The notes under the pieces: model-generated | What the model was told of the DNA's origin: nothing | What the model saw: only the letters and a program-made list of their open reading frames with translations | The model's database searches: none | Assembly (NCBI GenBank): GCA_001898545.1 | Contig: MKUB01000196.1 | Location: 1-36,186 of the forward strand | Reading direction: 5' to 3' | Origin: Sphingomonadales bacterium 63-6 | GTDB taxonomy: Bacteria > Pseudomonadota > Alphaproteobacteria > Sphingomonadales > Sphingomonadaceae | Length of the DNA: 36,186 nucleotides | Shown: positions 1 through 7,069 of the stretch, one piece after another | Layout: every line of letters begins with the position of its first letter | Numbering within the stretch: the first letter of the stretch is position 1 | Program-made: the position numbers and the translations under genes

Positions 1-1
1 C

Positions 2-94
2 AATGTGGCCTTGCTGCGCCAGATCTGGGCGCGCGGCCCGCCCGCCAGTACCTTCCTGGTCGGCCATCCGGATGCGGACAATGGCGCGGGTTGA
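2..94 (+). CDS. 3' end of tail completion protein, P2 gpR-like by position (partial)
   Basis: An open frame enters from the left edge and stops at TGA 92-94, giving about 30 C-terminal residues ending GHPDADNGAG. It is not in the ORF track because it is short and truncated. It overlaps the start of the next gene (gpS-like) by 14 bp, the tight packing usual between P2 R and S. The assignment to R rests on position only. The visible residues are too few for a domain call. Confidence 0.5.
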   Translation, partial: NVALLRQIWARGPPASTFLVGHPDADNGAG

Positions 95-755
95 TGGCGG
101 CGACCTTGCGGAGCTGGAAGGCTTCGTGGGCGGAATCCTCAAATCGCTGGAACCGGCCGAGCGGCGCAAGCTGTTCCGCCAGATCACTACCAATATGCGC
201 CGCCAGCAGCGGGAGAGGATCAGGGCTCAGCGCAACCCGGATGGCTCGGCCTTCGAAAAGCGCCGGGCCCCGATCGAGCCTCAGCCCGTCAACCACACAA
301 TCAAGTTCCTCTATCCGGCGGGCGGCAGCGGCGCCCCGCGCGTGGCCTTGCTGAAAAGCTGGGTAAGGCAGGGGCCGATCTTCACCGGCTATGATATTGC
401 CGCTGGCGGCATCCGGAGCTTCGAGCGCGATAAGGTGGTGAAATGGCTGCGCGCCGATCCGGCGGATGAGAACAAGAGCGCGGGCAGGATCCGCAACCGC
501 CCCACAATTCGCCAGCACGCCATGTTCCGCAAGATCGGCCGCGTGATGCAGGCCGGGCAATCCGATCAGGAAGCATGGATCGGTTTTGGCGGGATGGTGG
601 CAGCCGTGGCGCAGGTCCACCAGTTCGGCCTGAAGGACAAGCCTGCCCGCCACGCGCGCGAAACCCGCTATGCCCGGCGCGAACTGCTGGGCATGACATC
701 GGCAGAGCGGGAAGCATTGCTGGACGCGGTGATCGAGCATCTGGCAGGTGATTAG
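81..755 (+). CDS. S: Phage virion morphogenesis / tail completion protein (P2 gpS family)
   Basis: In P2-like phages gpS acts with gpR at the head-proximal end of the tail to finish it for head joining. The product here is about 224 aa. Its basic N-terminal part has the pattern LEPAERRKLFRQ then RRQQRERIRAQRNPDGSAF, followed by a C-terminal VHQFGLKD segment, all typical of the family. The ORF track begins at base 3, but those first codons overlap the upstream gene. ATG 81 (MARVDGG) or ATG 72 is the likely start, and neither has a strong ribosome site, consistent with coupling to the upstream frame. The stop TAG 753-755 touches the start of the thermonuclease gene, which marks the beginning of cargo DNA. 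Confidence 0.85.
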   Translation: MARVDGGDLAELEGFVGGILKSLEPAERRKLFRQITTNMRRQQRERIRAQRNPDGSAFEKRRAPIEPQPVNHTIKFLYPAGGSGAPRVALLKSWVRQGPIFTGYDIAAGGIRSFERDKVVKWLRADPADENKSAGRIRNRPTIRQHAMFRKIGRVMQAGQSDQEAWIGFGGMVAAVAQVHQFGLKDKPARHARETRYARRELLGMTSAEREALLDAVIEHLAGD

Positions 756-1453
756 TGCTCATAAAGAATTGGCTGCTATCCGAACTCGCTATGAAATGGC
801 TCCTGCCCCTTGCCCTGGCCCTGGTGCCCACCCCTGCGCTCGCCCAGCTAATCACGGGCAAGGCCTACGCGATCGATGGCGACACGCTCGACATGGACGG
901 CTTCCGCATCCGCCTGCACGGCGTGGACGCGCCGGAGGCCGAGCAGACCTGCCTGCGCGAAGGGAGCGATTGGGCATGCGGCCAGGCATCCAAGGCCGCA
1001 CTGGCCGCCCTGGTCGAAGGGCGGCCAGTGGAATGCGAACAGAAGGGACGTGATAATTACGGCCGGATGGTCGCCGTGTGCCGCGTTGGCGGCATCGATA
1101 TGGCGGACGAACAGGCCAGGCTCGGCATGGTGGTCGCCCTGCCCGACTTCTCACTGGCCTATGTCGATAGCGCTGCCCTGGCGCGCACGAACCGCCTGGG
1201 CATCTGGGGCTCGCAGTTCCAGATGCCGGCGGATTATCGCGCCGCGCACCCGGAGACATACCGTAAAGCCGCGCCGCCCTCGCAAGCCGTCAGAAAAGCC
1301 GCTCCTGCCTGGCCCAGAGTTTTTTATCGCAACTGCAACGAGGCGCGCGCAGCGGGTGCCGCACCGCTCCATCGCAGCCAGCCCGGCTATCGTTCGGAAA
1401 TGGATGGCGATAATGACGGCATCGCCTGTGAGCCCTATCGCGGTGGGCGCTAA
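755..1453 (+). CDS. Exported thermonuclease (SNase domain) with C-terminal excalibur domain
   Basis: This is a predicted secreted nuclease of the staphylococcal nuclease family, which cleaves DNA and RNA in a calcium-dependent way. A hydrophobic signal segment, MKWLLPLALALVPTPALA, precedes the mature protein. The SNase core shows AIDGDTLDMDGFRIRLHGVD followed by APE, with the metal-binding Asp, catalytic Arg and Glu, and later DNYGRMVAVC carrying the second catalytic Arg. The C-terminus (FYRNCNEA and then DGDNDGIACEPY) is an excalibur calcium-binding motif. The start is either GTG 755, which has AGGTG four bases upstream, or ATG 791, which gives a cleaner signal peptide. It directly follows gpS and is not a P2 core gene, so I treat it as cargo. 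Its target (free DNA, host or competing phage DNA in the periplasm) is unknown. Confidence 0.85.
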   Translation: MLIKNWLLSELAMKWLLPLALALVPTPALAQLITGKAYAIDGDTLDMDGFRIRLHGVDAPEAEQTCLREGSDWACGQASKAALAALVEGRPVECEQKGRDNYGRMVAVCRVGGIDMADEQARLGMVVALPDFSLAYVDSAALARTNRLGIWGSQFQMPADYRAAHPETYRKAAPPSQAVRKAAPAWPRVFYRNCNEARAAGAAPLHRSQPGYRSEMDGDNDGIACEPYRGGR

Positions 1454-1632
1454 GAATCATGCGCTTCCGCGCCGCACCTACTGCACACCCGTGCATTTTT
1501 AAAAACGAAAATGTCGAGCATCGAGGTGCGCTGCAGCTCCACCATCATATAGAATAATGAGACCAATGCATAATTGGTATAAAAATAAAAATACTATGTA
1601 TTTTTGAAATTCTCACAAAATATAAATTTCTC

Positions 1633-2031
1633 TTAATTATTTATTTGTTCGTAATACTTTCTCAGTCTTTCCTTTAATGCGGAAAGAGAAAGCTCCCAAA
1701 GATCCACAGCTTGTGAAAATGTATTTCGCTCATCCAAATCAGAATTTATCCAACAATCCAGTTCTATAATTAGATCTTTGTCATCATCCATATATATCTT
1801 AGAAAAACGAGTTTCAAAATTGAATTCATTTGCAAATTTTAGCAAATCAATTTCTTCTCCATCTACGCTATTCAAAAGACATCTAAATTGAATATTTTCA
1901 TCATAAGATTGAACTATAAAACGCAGCCCAGACGCTGCAGATCCAACCGTTTCTTCGTCAAGGATCTCAGCCTTATACCCAAGATCATGGAGCGCTTTGT
2001 ATACCGCTTTTGCAGTGTCTTCTTTTGTCAT
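1633..2031 (-). CDS. YbjN-domain protein
   Basis: This 132-aa acidic protein resembles the YbjN family (small alpha/beta proteins with a type III secretion chaperone-like fold). The best match is the segment FANEFNFETRFSKIYMDDDK, close to the family's 'NEFN..TRF.K.Y.D.D' core. Its start overlaps the stop of the upstream winged-helix gene by ATGA (2028-2031), so the two are translationally coupled and transcribed leftward. The gene is clearly more AT-rich than the phage tail genes around it, which suggests separate acquisition. YbjN proteins are linked to stress and regulatory phenotypes, but no biochemical role can be read here. Confidence 0.7.
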   Translation of the reverse strand: MTKEDTAKAVYKALHDLGYKAEILDEETVGSAASGLRFIVQSYDENIQFRCLLNSVDGEEIDLLKFANEFNFETRFSKIYMDDDKDLIIELDCWINSDLDERNTFSQAVDLWELSLSALKERLRKYYEQINN

Positions 2032-2915
2032 TCTACCACTCTCAACCTGGATCGTTCAGTATTCGATCTGCGACCATAATTGCGCGACCTCTTCCCTTGA
2101 AGTATTGCCGCCTTATTCGGAATAAGAGCAGGGTCCATGCTGTCATGGATCGTCGTTTCTGCCATGATCAGATTTCGAGCACCCTCATTGGTGAATGAGC
2201 TTGCCTGATCCGAATCCGAGGATAGATCGCCCTTGGCTACACGGTGTCCGCGCCCCAACGACGAACTCATAGGAAACCTAAACTCAGCGGACGCCCCCTT
2301 TAAGCCAGCCACTCCTGGATGATGGACGGAAGTCAAGAAATCTTCATGCTTATCGATCGGCATCTTATTGGTTGCATGCAAGTTTGTTCGCCATAGCTCG
2401 CGATCGGACGCAGCAACTCGATGCAAGACATTCCGCCCAATACGACGACTTGTGATCTTGCGCTCGGCACGCAGCTGGCTGACAGCGCGCGCGACCGTCT
2501 CGATGCGTCGCTCCGCTTCCTTTGCAAGATCACTTGTCGACCAGGGACGACAATTGCCACTAGAAAGGATCTGCATAATCCTTTCCTTGACATCTCGCGC
2601 CGTATCCCGAGGAAGAGGCGCTTGCTCCGAGGCGATAGCGGCAGTTTCAGCGTCAGCTGATAGCTTGGCAGCCATGGTTTGAGCACTTCTCTCAAGCGCC
2701 ACTCTGTGGGTGAGCCTCAAGCGCTCATAGCTTTGGGCGAGAACATCCCGCGCAGCTGCAATATCCTCTTCGCCCCGTCCAGAACTGATCATTTCAAGCA
2801 AGCGCCGTTTGGCAGCGATGCGGACGCGATCCACTTCGTCCCATCGCTCCGCGTCAATTGCAGAATCCATACGCGCCCTATAAGCATCTATCGCCCATAC
2901 TCGGCTCACATACAC
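2028..2915 (-). CDS. Winged-helix DNA-binding protein, putative regulator of the cassette
   Basis: This 295-aa protein has an N-terminal, charged, mostly helical part (residues 1-95, with WDEVDRVRIAAKRRLLEMIS). A winged-helix segment follows at about 105-155 (KERIMQILSSG, then WSTSDLAKEAERRIETVARA and VSQLRAERKITSRRIGRNV). The C-terminal half looks unstructured and rich in Ser and Arg. It begins the leftward two-gene operon with the YbjN-like gene and is divergent from the nitrilase-like gene across only 77 bp. That arrangement is typical of a local regulator. I do not recognise a named family. The operator proposal at 2949-2968 is inference. Confidence 0.6.
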   Translation of the reverse strand: MYVSRVWAIDAYRARMDSAIDAERWDEVDRVRIAAKRRLLEMISSGRGEEDIAAARDVLAQSYERLRLTHRVALERSAQTMAAKLSADAETAAIASEQAPLPRDTARDVKERIMQILSSGNCRPWSTSDLAKEAERRIETVARAVSQLRAERKITSRRIGRNVLHRVAASDRELWRTNLHATNKMPIDKHEDFLTSVHHPGVAGLKGASAEFRFPMSSSLGRGHRVAKGDLSSDSDQASSFTNEGARNLIMAETTIHDSMDPALIPNKAAILQGKRSRNYGRRSNTERSRLRVVE

Positions 2916-2948
2916 CTCCGCCTTGCCTTTACCAATGCCATCTAGTCA

Positions 2949-2980
2949 GTTGACATCAATTGATCAACATTTCCTAACAT
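2949..2980 (+). promoter_or_regulatory. Divergent promoter/operator of the nitrilase-like cassette
   Basis: In the 77-bp gap between divergent genes there is an inverted repeat, GTTGA-N10-TCAAC (2949-2968). The -35-like hexamer TTGACA (2950-2955) lies inside it, and TAACAT (2975-2980) sits 19 bp further on. A regulator bound to the repeat would cover the -35 element. Promoter spacing is longer than ideal, so confidence is modest. Confidence 0.4.
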
Positions 2981-2992
2981 GGTACCCGACCG

Positions 2993-4642
2993 ATGCTGAA
3001 TGATCCAGATGCAGTCCGAGTTGCCGCGGCCTTGAGAGACTGCTTTGCGACGATCGCCCGTTGCGAGCAGGATTTGCACGCGGCTCGCCGTCAGAAATGT
3101 ATGGGCAACGCGGACGAAGTGGGCGATTTGGTAAACGCTCTCAAGACAGACTGCGCAAAGATCGACGATCAATTAGAAGAAGCTACAGACATCGACGCCA
3201 TACTGTCAGATGCACCAACAATGACCGTAGATGTACTTCTTTCGACATTAGGCGAACTTCCCACACCGGCATCTGCATATCCAACCAACCCAGATGAAAT
3301 TCCGAAATGGATTTCTTCCTTCATAGTGAAGGCGCAATTGCTAGATGGCTGGCTTGAGCCCGCAAACAATACCGACATGACCTTGTCTAAGGAGCAGGCT
3401 GAATTCCGTGATATTTTTGATACCAATGGTTATTTACAACTAACCGATGGCGCATTGCTCATCCGTCGACGAATTACGCGATGGCAAGGTGATGATGACG
3501 AAGTAGAAACTTTTGGATTATTCGCTCGATATTTGCGCGAAGTAACTTATATTCCTGCCCTTCTCGACTGCGATGACCCTGACATTTTAAAGTATACCGG
3601 CAATCCAATATCATCCGGCTTCTACCTTTGGAATAGCGATACAATTCTATCTAACCCACTTCCAACAGACCCGAAGATAGCAGTAGCTCCACTTGCCGAA
3701 CGCGGTAGCGATGTTGCATTTGTGCCAAGCGCCTGCCGGAGCAAATATGCATTGAATCTTAATTACGATGAAAGCCGCTTCGCAGCCGCGTTGGCTCGCG
3801 CCCTCAACGAGAATGTAAACATTCTGCTCATTCCTGAAATGGCCTTGCCAGAAGGCGATCCGTCAGACTTTGCTGATCGCATGCGCAAGCTCTTTCTTGA
3901 GGTCCGTGCTACACACTACAACCAGAGCGGAGAAGTCGGGCAACTCTGTTTCGTGATAGCTGGCGTCCTTGGCGGTGCTGGTCCGGATGGCCACCATAGA
4001 AACTACGCTGTAGCATTTGATGCTTACGGCGAGCAGCCCGAAGGCTTCCAACAGCTCAAACTCTCACATTGGAATATCACTCGAAGCGAGCAGGATCGCT
4101 TTGGGATTACGCATTATCAGGCAAAAAACGGAGATCTAGCTGACCCGATCGTTGAGAACTCTTTGCCAGCAGAATGCCTTTCAATTCTCGAAATTCCGGG
4201 CGTAGGCCGGACCGCCACATTGATCTGTGCGGATATGTCGCAGAATAATCCTGGCGATTGGTTAAGCCTTAACGCCGTGCTCGATTGGATTTACGCCCCA
4301 ATCATGGATAAATCGACCTGCTGGGAAATTTCTGACCAACAGAACACCCCGCGACCTTGGATTGTAAACCGCTCTTATCGGGCAGCGCTGCTAACACGAA
4401 CGGTCGTCATCACCACTAACAGCATGTCACTAAGCCGCTGGGTTAATGAAGCAAACAAACTGTCAAAAAGCACATGGCCTCAATATTCCGAAGTCGGAAT
4501 CGGCTTAGCAATCAACGGACGTGTTGACGTGCCCACGCAATGCCACGTTTCGACTCCCATTGACGAGACGAATGTACTCATGGCTTTTGCACCGATGAAT
4601 CAATGGCCGCCCTTTCCTTTACCCCCAAATAATCAAAAATGA
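2993..4642 (+). CDS. Large protein with C-terminal nitrilase-superfamily (CN-hydrolase) domain
   Basis: The product is 549 aa. Residues 1-200 are largely helical with no recognised motif, and no reverse transcriptase YxDD is present. Residues 225-540 carry the order expected of the nitrilase superfamily: catalytic Glu282 in NILLIPEMALPEG, Lys356 in FQQLKLSHWN, and nucleophile Cys412 in TATLICADMSQNN. Spacings of 74 and 56 residues fit the family, whose members hydrolyse nitriles or amides or transfer acyl groups to amines. The gene is AT-rich, divergent from its presumed regulator, and lies in a prophage cargo site. Nitrilase-like domains are known fused to some defence reverse transcriptases (DRT type 1), so an immunity role is conceivable but unproven. 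A strong ribosome site is not obvious before ATG 2993. Confidence 0.7.
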   Translation: MLNDPDAVRVAAALRDCFATIARCEQDLHAARRQKCMGNADEVGDLVNALKTDCAKIDDQLEEATDIDAILSDAPTMTVDVLLSTLGELPTPASAYPTNPDEIPKWISSFIVKAQLLDGWLEPANNTDMTLSKEQAEFRDIFDTNGYLQLTDGALLIRRRITRWQGDDDEVETFGLFARYLREVTYIPALLDCDDPDILKYTGNPISSGFYLWNSDTILSNPLPTDPKIAVAPLAERGSDVAFVPSACRSKYALNLNYDESRFAAALARALNENVNILLIPEMALPEGDPSDFADRMRKLFLEVRATHYNQSGEVGQLCFVIAGVLGGAGPDGHHRNYAVAFDAYGEQPEGFQQLKLSHWNITRSEQDRFGITHYQAKNGDLADPIVENSLPAECLSILEIPGVGRTATLICADMSQNNPGDWLSLNAVLDWIYAPIMDKSTCWEISDQQNTPRPWIVNRSYRAALLTRTVVITTNSMSLSRWVNEANKLSKSTWPQYSEVGIGLAINGRVDVPTQCHVSTPIDETNVLMAFAPMNQWPPFPLPPNNQK

Positions 4643-4770
4643 CGAACTCAACCTTAGCTAGATCAACTCGACAATATTACATTGATCACTCAATTTTTAG
4701 CTAGCTCGCCTGAACATAATTTGTTCCCGACAGCCACCTGAAAGCAGACCGTCATTCAGTTCTTGCCCCG

Positions 4771-4917
4771 TTATTCTGCGGGTCTTTCAATCGCAGCTGA
4801 GGGAAGGCTTCCAGAAACACGGCCAAAGCCACGATCGGGATCAGGCGGCGCCAGCGCCACCCTGATCGGATATTGCTGGATACGGGTTTTCCAATCGGGG
4901 ACCATTCGCCTGACCAT
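4771..4917 (-). CDS. Possible SOS-controlled small ORF (48 aa)
   Basis: A leftward frame starts at ATG 4917 (MVRRMVPDWKTR) and encodes 48 residues ending IERPAE. On the minus strand TTGGCC and TATGTT are separated by 17 bp, and the TATGTT element overlaps the GAAC-N7-GAAC box. The expected transcript would begin almost at this ATG, so it would be leaderless. A competing frame, 4752-4928, starts inside the -10 element and is therefore less likely. I recognise no family, and this may be non-coding. Confidence 0.25.
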   Translation of the reverse strand: MVRRMVPDWKTRIQQYPIRVALAPPDPDRGFGRVSGSLPSAAIERPAE

Positions 4918-4922
4918 AGGCG

Positions 4923-4937
4923 GAACATAATTGGAAC
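4923..4937 (-). promoter_or_regulatory. LexA (SOS) box, alphaproteobacterial type GAAC-N7-GAAC
   Basis: The bases GAAC-ATAATTG-GAAC form a perfect direct repeat with 7-bp spacing (GTTC-N7-GTTC on the other strand), the LexA operator form reported in alphaproteobacteria. It overlaps a leftward -10-like TATGTT placed 17 bp after TTGGCC. It lies about 90 bp upstream of the rightward lipoprotein gene, so either direction could be controlled. Confidence 0.5.
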
Positions 4938-5024
4938 ATCCGATTCGGCCAACATGGTTCCGCACCTGACCCCCACCGCGTGGGAATGCTGGATTGATCC
5001 CGAGTTGCTGGCTACAATGTGCCC

Positions 5025-5588
5025 ATGGCGCAAAGGCATATATGGCTGTTCAGTCTGGCCGCACTGTTCAGCTTGAGTGCCTGTGGAGAGCATCTCGGCA
5101 ATTATGAAGTCGAAGAGGTGCGAAGGGTCTCCGAGATGCCGCGGGGCGACGCGGTTGATTTCCCGCACCCGGTTTACCGCGAATTTCTGCGTATCGAGCT
5201 TTCGTCCAGCACCAATTTGAACCGGATGGACACGGGGGCCGGCCTCTATGTCGATGCCGATTTTTGCCCGATGGACAATCGGCTGCAGATCATCGCGTTC
5301 GGGCCCTTGGCAACCGATGGCCATTCCGTGGAAAACTGGCTGCGAACCACCGCATTGCAACCGAGCGACAAGGATGGGCGCTTTCATTATTACGTCTATG
5401 TCGTGCCGCGATCACCCGCACGGAAGCCCTATTCCAATTCTCCTGACCTGATCCCAGAGTATGATCTGCGCACGGCAGACAAGGACATCTGCCTGAGGTT
5501 CTTCATCCCAGGATATAATATCGTGAAATCGAGATCAGACGTGGTGGAAGTGCCCGCCAGCGCACTTCAAACGGCGCTTCGTGACTGA
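5025..5588 (+). CDS. Predicted lipoprotein of unknown function
   Basis: The product is about 187 aa and begins MAQRHIWLFSLAALFSLSAC, a short basic stretch, a hydrophobic core and the lipobox LSAC, so it should be lipid-anchored in the envelope. The track starts two codons earlier at ATG 5019. The mature part has no motif I recognise. Near the C-terminus is DKDICLRFFIPGYNI. It stands alone between the nitrilase-like gene and the toxin-antitoxin pair, with phage-like GC content. Envelope lipoproteins of prophages are often superinfection-exclusion factors, but nothing here proves that role. Confidence 0.7.
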   Translation: MAQRHIWLFSLAALFSLSACGEHLGNYEVEEVRRVSEMPRGDAVDFPHPVYREFLRIELSSSTNLNRMDTGAGLYVDADFCPMDNRLQIIAFGPLATDGHSVENWLRTTALQPSDKDGRFHYYVYVVPRSPARKPYSNSPDLIPEYDLRTADKDICLRFFIPGYNIVKSRSDVVEVPASALQTALRD

Positions 5589-5619
5589 AAACCCAAGCAC
5601 ATAACAGGCCGATAATTGC

Positions 5620-5730
5620 CTATTCGCCTGGCCGGGCGTGCTTCCTCACCACCCGAACGGCCAGCTTGCCCGCAACGAAGGCAAGGCAGGCGAGGCCCAG
5701 CAGAACCGCAATTTTGAGAACAGCCAGCAT
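5620..5730 (-). CDS. Possible small single-span membrane protein (36 aa)
   Basis: A leftward frame below the ORF-track cutoff encodes MLAVLKIAVLLGLACLAFVA followed by a basic tail (VRVVRKHARPGE). The pattern of a hydrophobic helix plus positive tail is what a real small membrane peptide looks like. No strong ribosome site precedes ATG 5730. It is convergent with the lipoprotein gene and back-to-back with the toxin-antitoxin operon. Confidence 0.35.
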   Translation of the reverse strand: MLAVLKIAVLLGLACLAFVAGKLAVRVVRKHARPGE

Positions 5731-5813
5731 GGCAAGGAATATAGCATCCGCTGGTGCCTGCGCCGACGCAATTTAGCGTCCAAACAACAGCCTGAATTCC
5801 GTGCGTAATACAA

Positions 5814-5848
5814 TGTAGCCCTTGACTACAATGTAGCCCTAAGCTACA
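5814..5848 (+). promoter_or_regulatory. Double operator of the RelE/Xre toxin-antitoxin operon
   Basis: Two 17-bp palindromic sites lie 18 bp apart, start to start. The first is TGTAG-N7-CTACA (5814-5830) and the second is TGTAGC-N5-GCTACA (5832-5848). They end 8 bp before the toxin ATG. A TTGACT hexamer (5822-5827) lies in the first site, so a promoter here would be blocked by bound antitoxin, the usual autoregulation of such pairs. Confidence 0.75.
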
Positions 5849-5856
5849 CCTCGGAC

Positions 5857-6105
5857 ATGAAAGAGATCGTCTATACCCGCAACGCTCTCAGGGCCCTGCG
5901 CAGGATGCCCGCCAATGTTGCGGCGCGTATCCGGGCCAAGGTCCAGCAATATGCCGCCGATCCTGCTTCTCTGGCCAATAATGTGACCGAGTTGAAGGGG
6001 CGTGACGGCATCCGGCTGCGAGTGGGTGACTGGCGTGTCATCATGGAGGATGGCATCGTTCTGGCGGTTCTCGAAATTGGCCCGCGCGGCGGGATTTATG
6101 AATAA
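5857..6105 (+). CDS. RelE/ParE-superfamily toxin
   Basis: This is an 82-aa basic protein of the RelE/ParE fold. Visible features are YTRNALRALRRMP at the N-terminus, the conserved ELKGRDGIRLRVGDWRV region and a C-terminal VLEIGPRGGIYE. RelE types cut mRNA on the ribosome, while ParE types poison gyrase. The GDWRV and IGPRG pattern resembles RelE-like members more. It precedes its antitoxin (toxin-first order) with a 25-bp gap. The start ATG 5857 has only a weak ribosome site, in contrast to the strong one of the antitoxin, which fits a need for antitoxin excess. Confidence 0.85.
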   Translation: MKEIVYTRNALRALRRMPANVAARIRAKVQQYAADPASLANNVTELKGRDGIRLRVGDWRVIMEDGIVLAVLEIGPRGGIYE

Positions 6106-6130
6106 GCCCCTCAATTAAAGGAGGAACATG

Positions 6131-6472
6131 ATGGGCGAAATGGTGACTATCAGCCGGGCGGAATATGACCGGCTAATCGAAACGGCGGAGAATTTTGCGG
6201 ATCTTCGCGCCTATGATCGCGCCAAGGCCGCCCTGGCCGCTGGCGATGATGAACTCATTCCGGAAGATGCCGTGCGCCGCATTCTGGATGGCGAAAGCCC
6301 CCTGCGCGTTTTCCGCGAATTGCGCGGGTTTACGCAGGCCCAGCTGGGCGAACTCGCAGGCGTGAACCGGGTGCAGATCGCGGACATCGAAGCGGGCCGC
6401 AAATCCGGATCGATTGACACGGTAAGAAAGCTGGCCAGTGCGCTGAATGTGGCGATTGACGATCTGGTCTAG
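6131..6472 (+). CDS. Xre-family antitoxin
   Basis: The antitoxin is 113 aa. The N-terminal half (ISRAEYDRLIETAENFADLR) probably binds the toxin, and the C-terminal half is a Cro/C1-type helix-turn-helix (FTQAQLGELAGVNRVQIADI followed by EAGRK). It neutralises the upstream RelE-like toxin and should bind the two 17-bp palindromes at 5814-5848. The track starts at ATG 6128, but AAAGGAGG (6117-6124) is only 3 bases from it and 6 bases from ATG 6131. I therefore prefer the second ATG. Confidence 0.85.
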   Translation: MGEMVTISRAEYDRLIETAENFADLRAYDRAKAALAAGDDELIPEDAVRRILDGESPLRVFRELRGFTQAQLGELAGVNRVQIADIEAGRKSGSIDTVRKLASALNVAIDDLV

Positions 6473-6478
6473 CTTCCT

Positions 6479-6500
6479 GCCGGGCCTATGCCCGGCTCTT
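6479..6500 (+). terminator. Rho-independent-type hairpin after the toxin-antitoxin operon
   Basis: A perfect 7-bp stem, GCCGGGC-CTAT-GCCCGGC (6479-6496), follows the antitoxin stop by 6 bases and is followed by TCTT. The T-tract is short. It also lies at the end of the convergent lysis operon, so it may act in both directions. Confidence 0.5.
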
Positions 6501-6834
6501 AGAATACACCGAACAGCCGGGAGCGACTGGCCTTGACGGCCTGCCTGTCCCGTTCCTCGCACCGCTCCACGATGCCCACTGCCGCGCGATAGCGATCATT
6601 CGACTTGTCGAGCTGGCCGGTCTGGGCATCGCCAAAGATCATCCAGTCCGCCAGCGATTGGCCTGCCGGCAGGGCAGCGCCCGGCACTCCCTCGCGCCAT
6701 TCATCGGGTAGCAGGCGGCTGCAGGCACTCGGGGCGGCCACGATAGGCGGCGCGCTTACACAGGCTGCGCAGGCCAGCAGCATGGGCGGCAGGGTCCACA
6801 GGCGCATCTGCGCCCGGCGCGGAACGGATTTCAT
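6499..6834 (-). CDS. Rz1-like outer-membrane spanin lipoprotein (putative)
   Basis: This is the last gene of the leftward lysis operon. From ATG 6834 the product is 111 aa. A short basic N-terminus leads to LPPMLLACAACVSAPP, with a plausible lipobox LLAC, and then a mature part with LPDEWREGVPGA and a helical tail with paired Cys/Glu (IVERCEERDRQAVK). The start overlaps the upstream Rz-like gene in another frame by 134 bp, the nested arrangement of Rz/Rz1 pairs. GGAG lies 8 bases before ATG 6834. The 152-aa track ORF begins earlier without support. Rz1 proteins join the inner-membrane spanin to fuse the membranes at the end of lysis. Confidence 0.65.
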   Translation of the reverse strand: MKSVPRRAQMRLWTLPPMLLACAACVSAPPIVAAPSACSRLLPDEWREGVPGAALPAGQSLADWMIFGDAQTGQLDKSNDRYRAAVGIVERCEERDRQAVKASRSRLFGVF

Positions 6835-7069
6835 GTGCATTCTCCGATGAGAGACTATCGGCAGCAGCCTCGCTGGCGATCTGTCCGCCGATTGTGGCCA
6901 CCGCATCGCTGCCGCTTTCAACGGCAGCCCCGGCCAGATTGCGGTTAAGCCGGGCATCCACTTTGGCGGATTTCCCGCCAGTCACATTGGCGAGCAGCCA
7001 CCAGACGCCAAAGCCAAGCAGTGCCGCCCCGATCACCCATGGGGCAAGCTTGCGCCAAGGGCGGGTCAA
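6701..7069 (-). CDS. Rz-like inner-membrane spanin (putative)
   Basis: The product is 122 aa, with one N-terminal membrane span (LAPWVIGAALLGFGVWWLLA) and a periplasmic part ending in AGLRSLCKRAAYRGRPECLQ. I choose TTG 7069, which overlaps the endolysin stop as TTGA and has GGGGG about 8 bases upstream. The track start, GTG 7096, has no spaced ribosome site. Its C-terminal half is overlapped by the Rz1-like gene in a different frame. Function as i-spanin follows from topology, position after the endolysin and the overlapping partner, since sequence conservation in this class is low. Confidence 0.65.
   Translation of the reverse strand: MTRPWRKLAPWVIGAALLGFGVWWLLANVTGGKSAKVDARLNRNLAGAAVESGSDAVATIGGQIASEAAADSLSSENAHEIRSAPGADAPVDPAAHAAGLRSLCKRAAYRGRPECLQPPATR

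Larger units (their letters stand above)
4643..5018. other. 376-bp intergenic stretch after the nitrilase-like gene
   Basis: The first 110 bp are AT-rich and hold no convincing gene. From 4752 on, composition returns to phage-like GC. It holds a LexA-type box (4923-4937) and two overlapping short leftward frames (4771-4917, and 4752-4928 with a possible membrane segment LIPIVALAVFLEAFPQL). The 211-aa leftward ORF in the track is mostly the antisense of the lipoprotein gene. Confidence 0.6.

Noticed and set aside
2112-2126. Third CI operator (TTATTCGGAATAAG)
   Set aside because: Its centre spacing differs from ATTCC-N4-GGAAT and it lies inside the winged-helix coding sequence.
2993-3600. Reverse transcriptase domain fused to the nitrilase domain
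   Set aside because: No YxDD-type motif or RT-like segment is visible in the N-terminal 200 residues.
4752-5387. 211-aa leftward ORF
   Set aside because: Most of it is antisense to the lipoprotein gene. Only the last part lies in free sequence and is discussed separately.
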